Shown here in pieces: positions 5,811-6,648 of a stretch of DNA of 6,648 nucleotides (its first letter is position 1; each line of letters begins with the position of its first letter). The notes below the pieces were generated by a model. That model saw nothing but the letters and a program-made list of their open reading frames with translations. It made no database searches and was not told the DNA's origin. The stretch comes from Chloroflexota bacterium (GTDB lineage Bacteria; Chloroflexota; Anaerolineae; B4-G1; SLSP01): positions 1 through 6,648 of the forward strand of contig JAAAOZ010000407.1 in the NCBI GenBank assembly GCA_009908585.1, read 5' to 3'. The translations under genes and the position numbers were made by a program.

Positions 5811-6648
5811 TTCTAGAAACCTTGCGAAGGTTAAGAAAGAAATTTCAAACTGCACGCCTTCTGGACGACCGAAGATAACGCCGAAACCAGGGCCATCCGC
5901 AACCTTCGCAAGGGTGACCCGATTATTGCTAGCCCTGCTGTTGCTGGGATTTGCCCTCGTCACGCCCGCAGCGGCTCAGGATGATCCCGCCGGCGAGTAC
6001 TACCAATTGCTCAACCAGGCGCGGCTCGACGCGGGGCTGGCGCCGCTGGGATTCTCGACGCTGTTGGCGCAGGCCGCGCAGCGTCACGCCGAGGATATCT
6101 CGCAGCTTGGGCGCGCTGCCTCCGAAGGCTCCGACGGCTCGACCTATCGGCAGCGCATCCGCGAGGCGGGCTATCGCGCCTGGAACGATGGCCTGCTGAC
6201 GAGCGAGGTGAATTGGATGGGGCTGGGCGACGCGGCGGACGCGGTCAACTGGTTCCGCAACAACCCGGAGCAGTGGGAGTTACTCAGCGATCCGCGCTAT
6301 CGCGAGGTGGGCATCGGCTACGACGAGGACGCAGACGGCGTGCGTTATTTCGTCATCACAATGGGATCGCGTCCTGGCGTGCTGCCCATCTTCATTAATG
6401 ATGGCGCGGAGACCACGGATTCGCCGCAGGTGGCGGTGCGGCTCACCAACGAGCAGGCGGAGCCGCTGGGCGAAGGGGCGTGGATCGGCAAGGCGATTGA
6501 GGTGCGATTGAATGACACGCCAGAGTTCGACGAGGCCCCGTGGCAGCCGTGGGAGCCGCTGCTCCCCTGGCAGTTAGCGAGCACGGAGCCGGGCAGTCAC
6601 GCCGTCTACGTGGAGTATCGGGATGGCGCCGGGCGGACGGCGGTCGCC
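5803..6648 (+). CDS. Secreted CAP-domain (SCP/PR1/YkwD-like) protein, 3' end cut by window
   Basis: The frame is open for 282 codons to the window edge with no stop. Residues 1-37 are an unusual basic, proline-containing extension (see the palindromic segment at 5818-5915). A signal peptide follows: TR then LLLALLLLGFALV (41-53), with the likely cleavage after PAAA (58/59). Residues about 66-190 are a CAP domain: YYQLLNQARLDAGLAPL, LAQAAQRHAEDI, GSDGSTYRQRIREAGY, NWF...NPEQWELL and YREVGIGY. The two histidines usual in CAP active sites seem replaced (Ser in the ASEGSDG segment, Gln in NPEQW), so the metal site is probably lost. From about 195 a second, beta-rich domain (LPIFINDGAE ... WQPWEPL ... 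HAVYVEYRDGAGR) resembles Ig-like or bacterial surface repeats. The gene overlaps the phosphatase stop by 8 nt, so it belongs to the same operon. The product should be extracellular; its function is unknown. Confidence 0.8.
   Translation, partial: MHNSRNLAKVKKEISNCTPSGRPKITPKPGPSATFARVTRLLLALLLLGFALVTPAAAQDDPAGEYYQLLNQARLDAGLAPLGFSTLLAQAAQRHAEDISQLGRAASEGSDGSTYRQRIREAGYRAWNDGLLTSEVNWMGLGDAADAVNWFRNNPEQWELLSDPRYREVGIGYDEDADGVRYFVITMGSRPGVLPIFINDGAETTDSPQVAVRLTNEQAEPLGEGAWIGKAIEVRLNDTPEFDEAPWQPWEPLLPWQLASTEPGSHAVYVEYRDGAGRTAVA
5818..5915 (+). repeat. Segment bounded by self-palindromic inverted repeats inside the CAP gene
   Basis: AACCTTGCGAAGGTT at 5818-5832 is a hairpin-forming palindrome (6-bp arms, GCG loop). 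AACCTTCGCAAGGGT at 5901-5915 is its near-perfect reverse complement (14 of 15) and is also palindromic. They bound about 98 nt that are more AT-rich than the flanking genes. Codons 6-37 (5818-5913) are exactly 96 nt; removing them would join MHNSR to VTRLLLALL, an ordinary signal-peptide start. The layout resembles a small mobile palindromic element inserted in frame, in the manner of the Rickettsia palindromic elements. It might instead be a native regulatory hairpin. Confidence 0.55.

Noticed and set aside
5951..6398. Arg-rich plus-strand frames near the window end
   Set aside because: They are out-of-frame with the CAP-domain coding sequence, which runs uninterrupted from 5803 to the edge.

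Overview
The window is bacterial accessory-plus-housekeeping DNA. Coding regions are GC-rich (about 60% or more by eye) and the intergenic stretches are AT-rich. The host is probably a member of the Chloroflexota or a similar high-GC environmental bacterium. This is inferred from the style of the proteins (an IS4-like transposase with the RWGVENQGFRELNQGG signature, a family 1 solute-binding lipoprotein, and a secreted CAP protein with a beta-rich tail). No phylogenetic marker here proves it.

Layout. Bases 5-1845 look like one insertion sequence. A minus-strand DDE transposase is enclosed by a perfect 15-bp inverted repeat (5-19 and 1831-1845), with an unusually long non-coding tail of about 290 bp after the transposase stop. 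Bases 1846-2104 form a compact regulatory interval. It holds a minus-strand intrinsic terminator, a minus-strand sigma70-type promoter pointing into the insertion sequence from outside its repeat, and a plus-strand promoter placed so close to the next start codon that the mRNA should be leaderless. From 2105 to the window end runs a plus-strand gene series: murJ (lipid II flippase), a lipoprotein sugar-type solute-binding protein, an inositol-monophosphatase-family phosphatase, and a secreted CAP-domain protein cut by the window edge. The last three genes are joined by short overlaps (4 nt and 8 nt) and good Shine-Dalgarno sites, so they read as an operon behind the murJ promoter.

How the genes relate. 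murJ acts in peptidoglycan precursor export; the solute-binding and CAP proteins carry export signals and would act outside the membrane. The phosphatase is cytoplasmic and links by context only. No ABC permease or ATPase partner for the solute-binding protein is present in the window.

Main points for a second look. (1) murJ carries a frameshift: its last transmembrane part is encoded one base out of frame, around 3455-3500. (2) The CAP gene has a 96-nt, in-frame segment bounded by two self-palindromic inverted repeats, wedged between its first five codons and its signal peptide. It resembles a protein-coding palindromic element. (3) murJ appears to have a leaderless promoter. (4) The insertion sequence appears to have landed downstream of a host promoter that may now drive its transposase. 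I found no CRISPR array, tRNA, rRNA or recognisable defence system.
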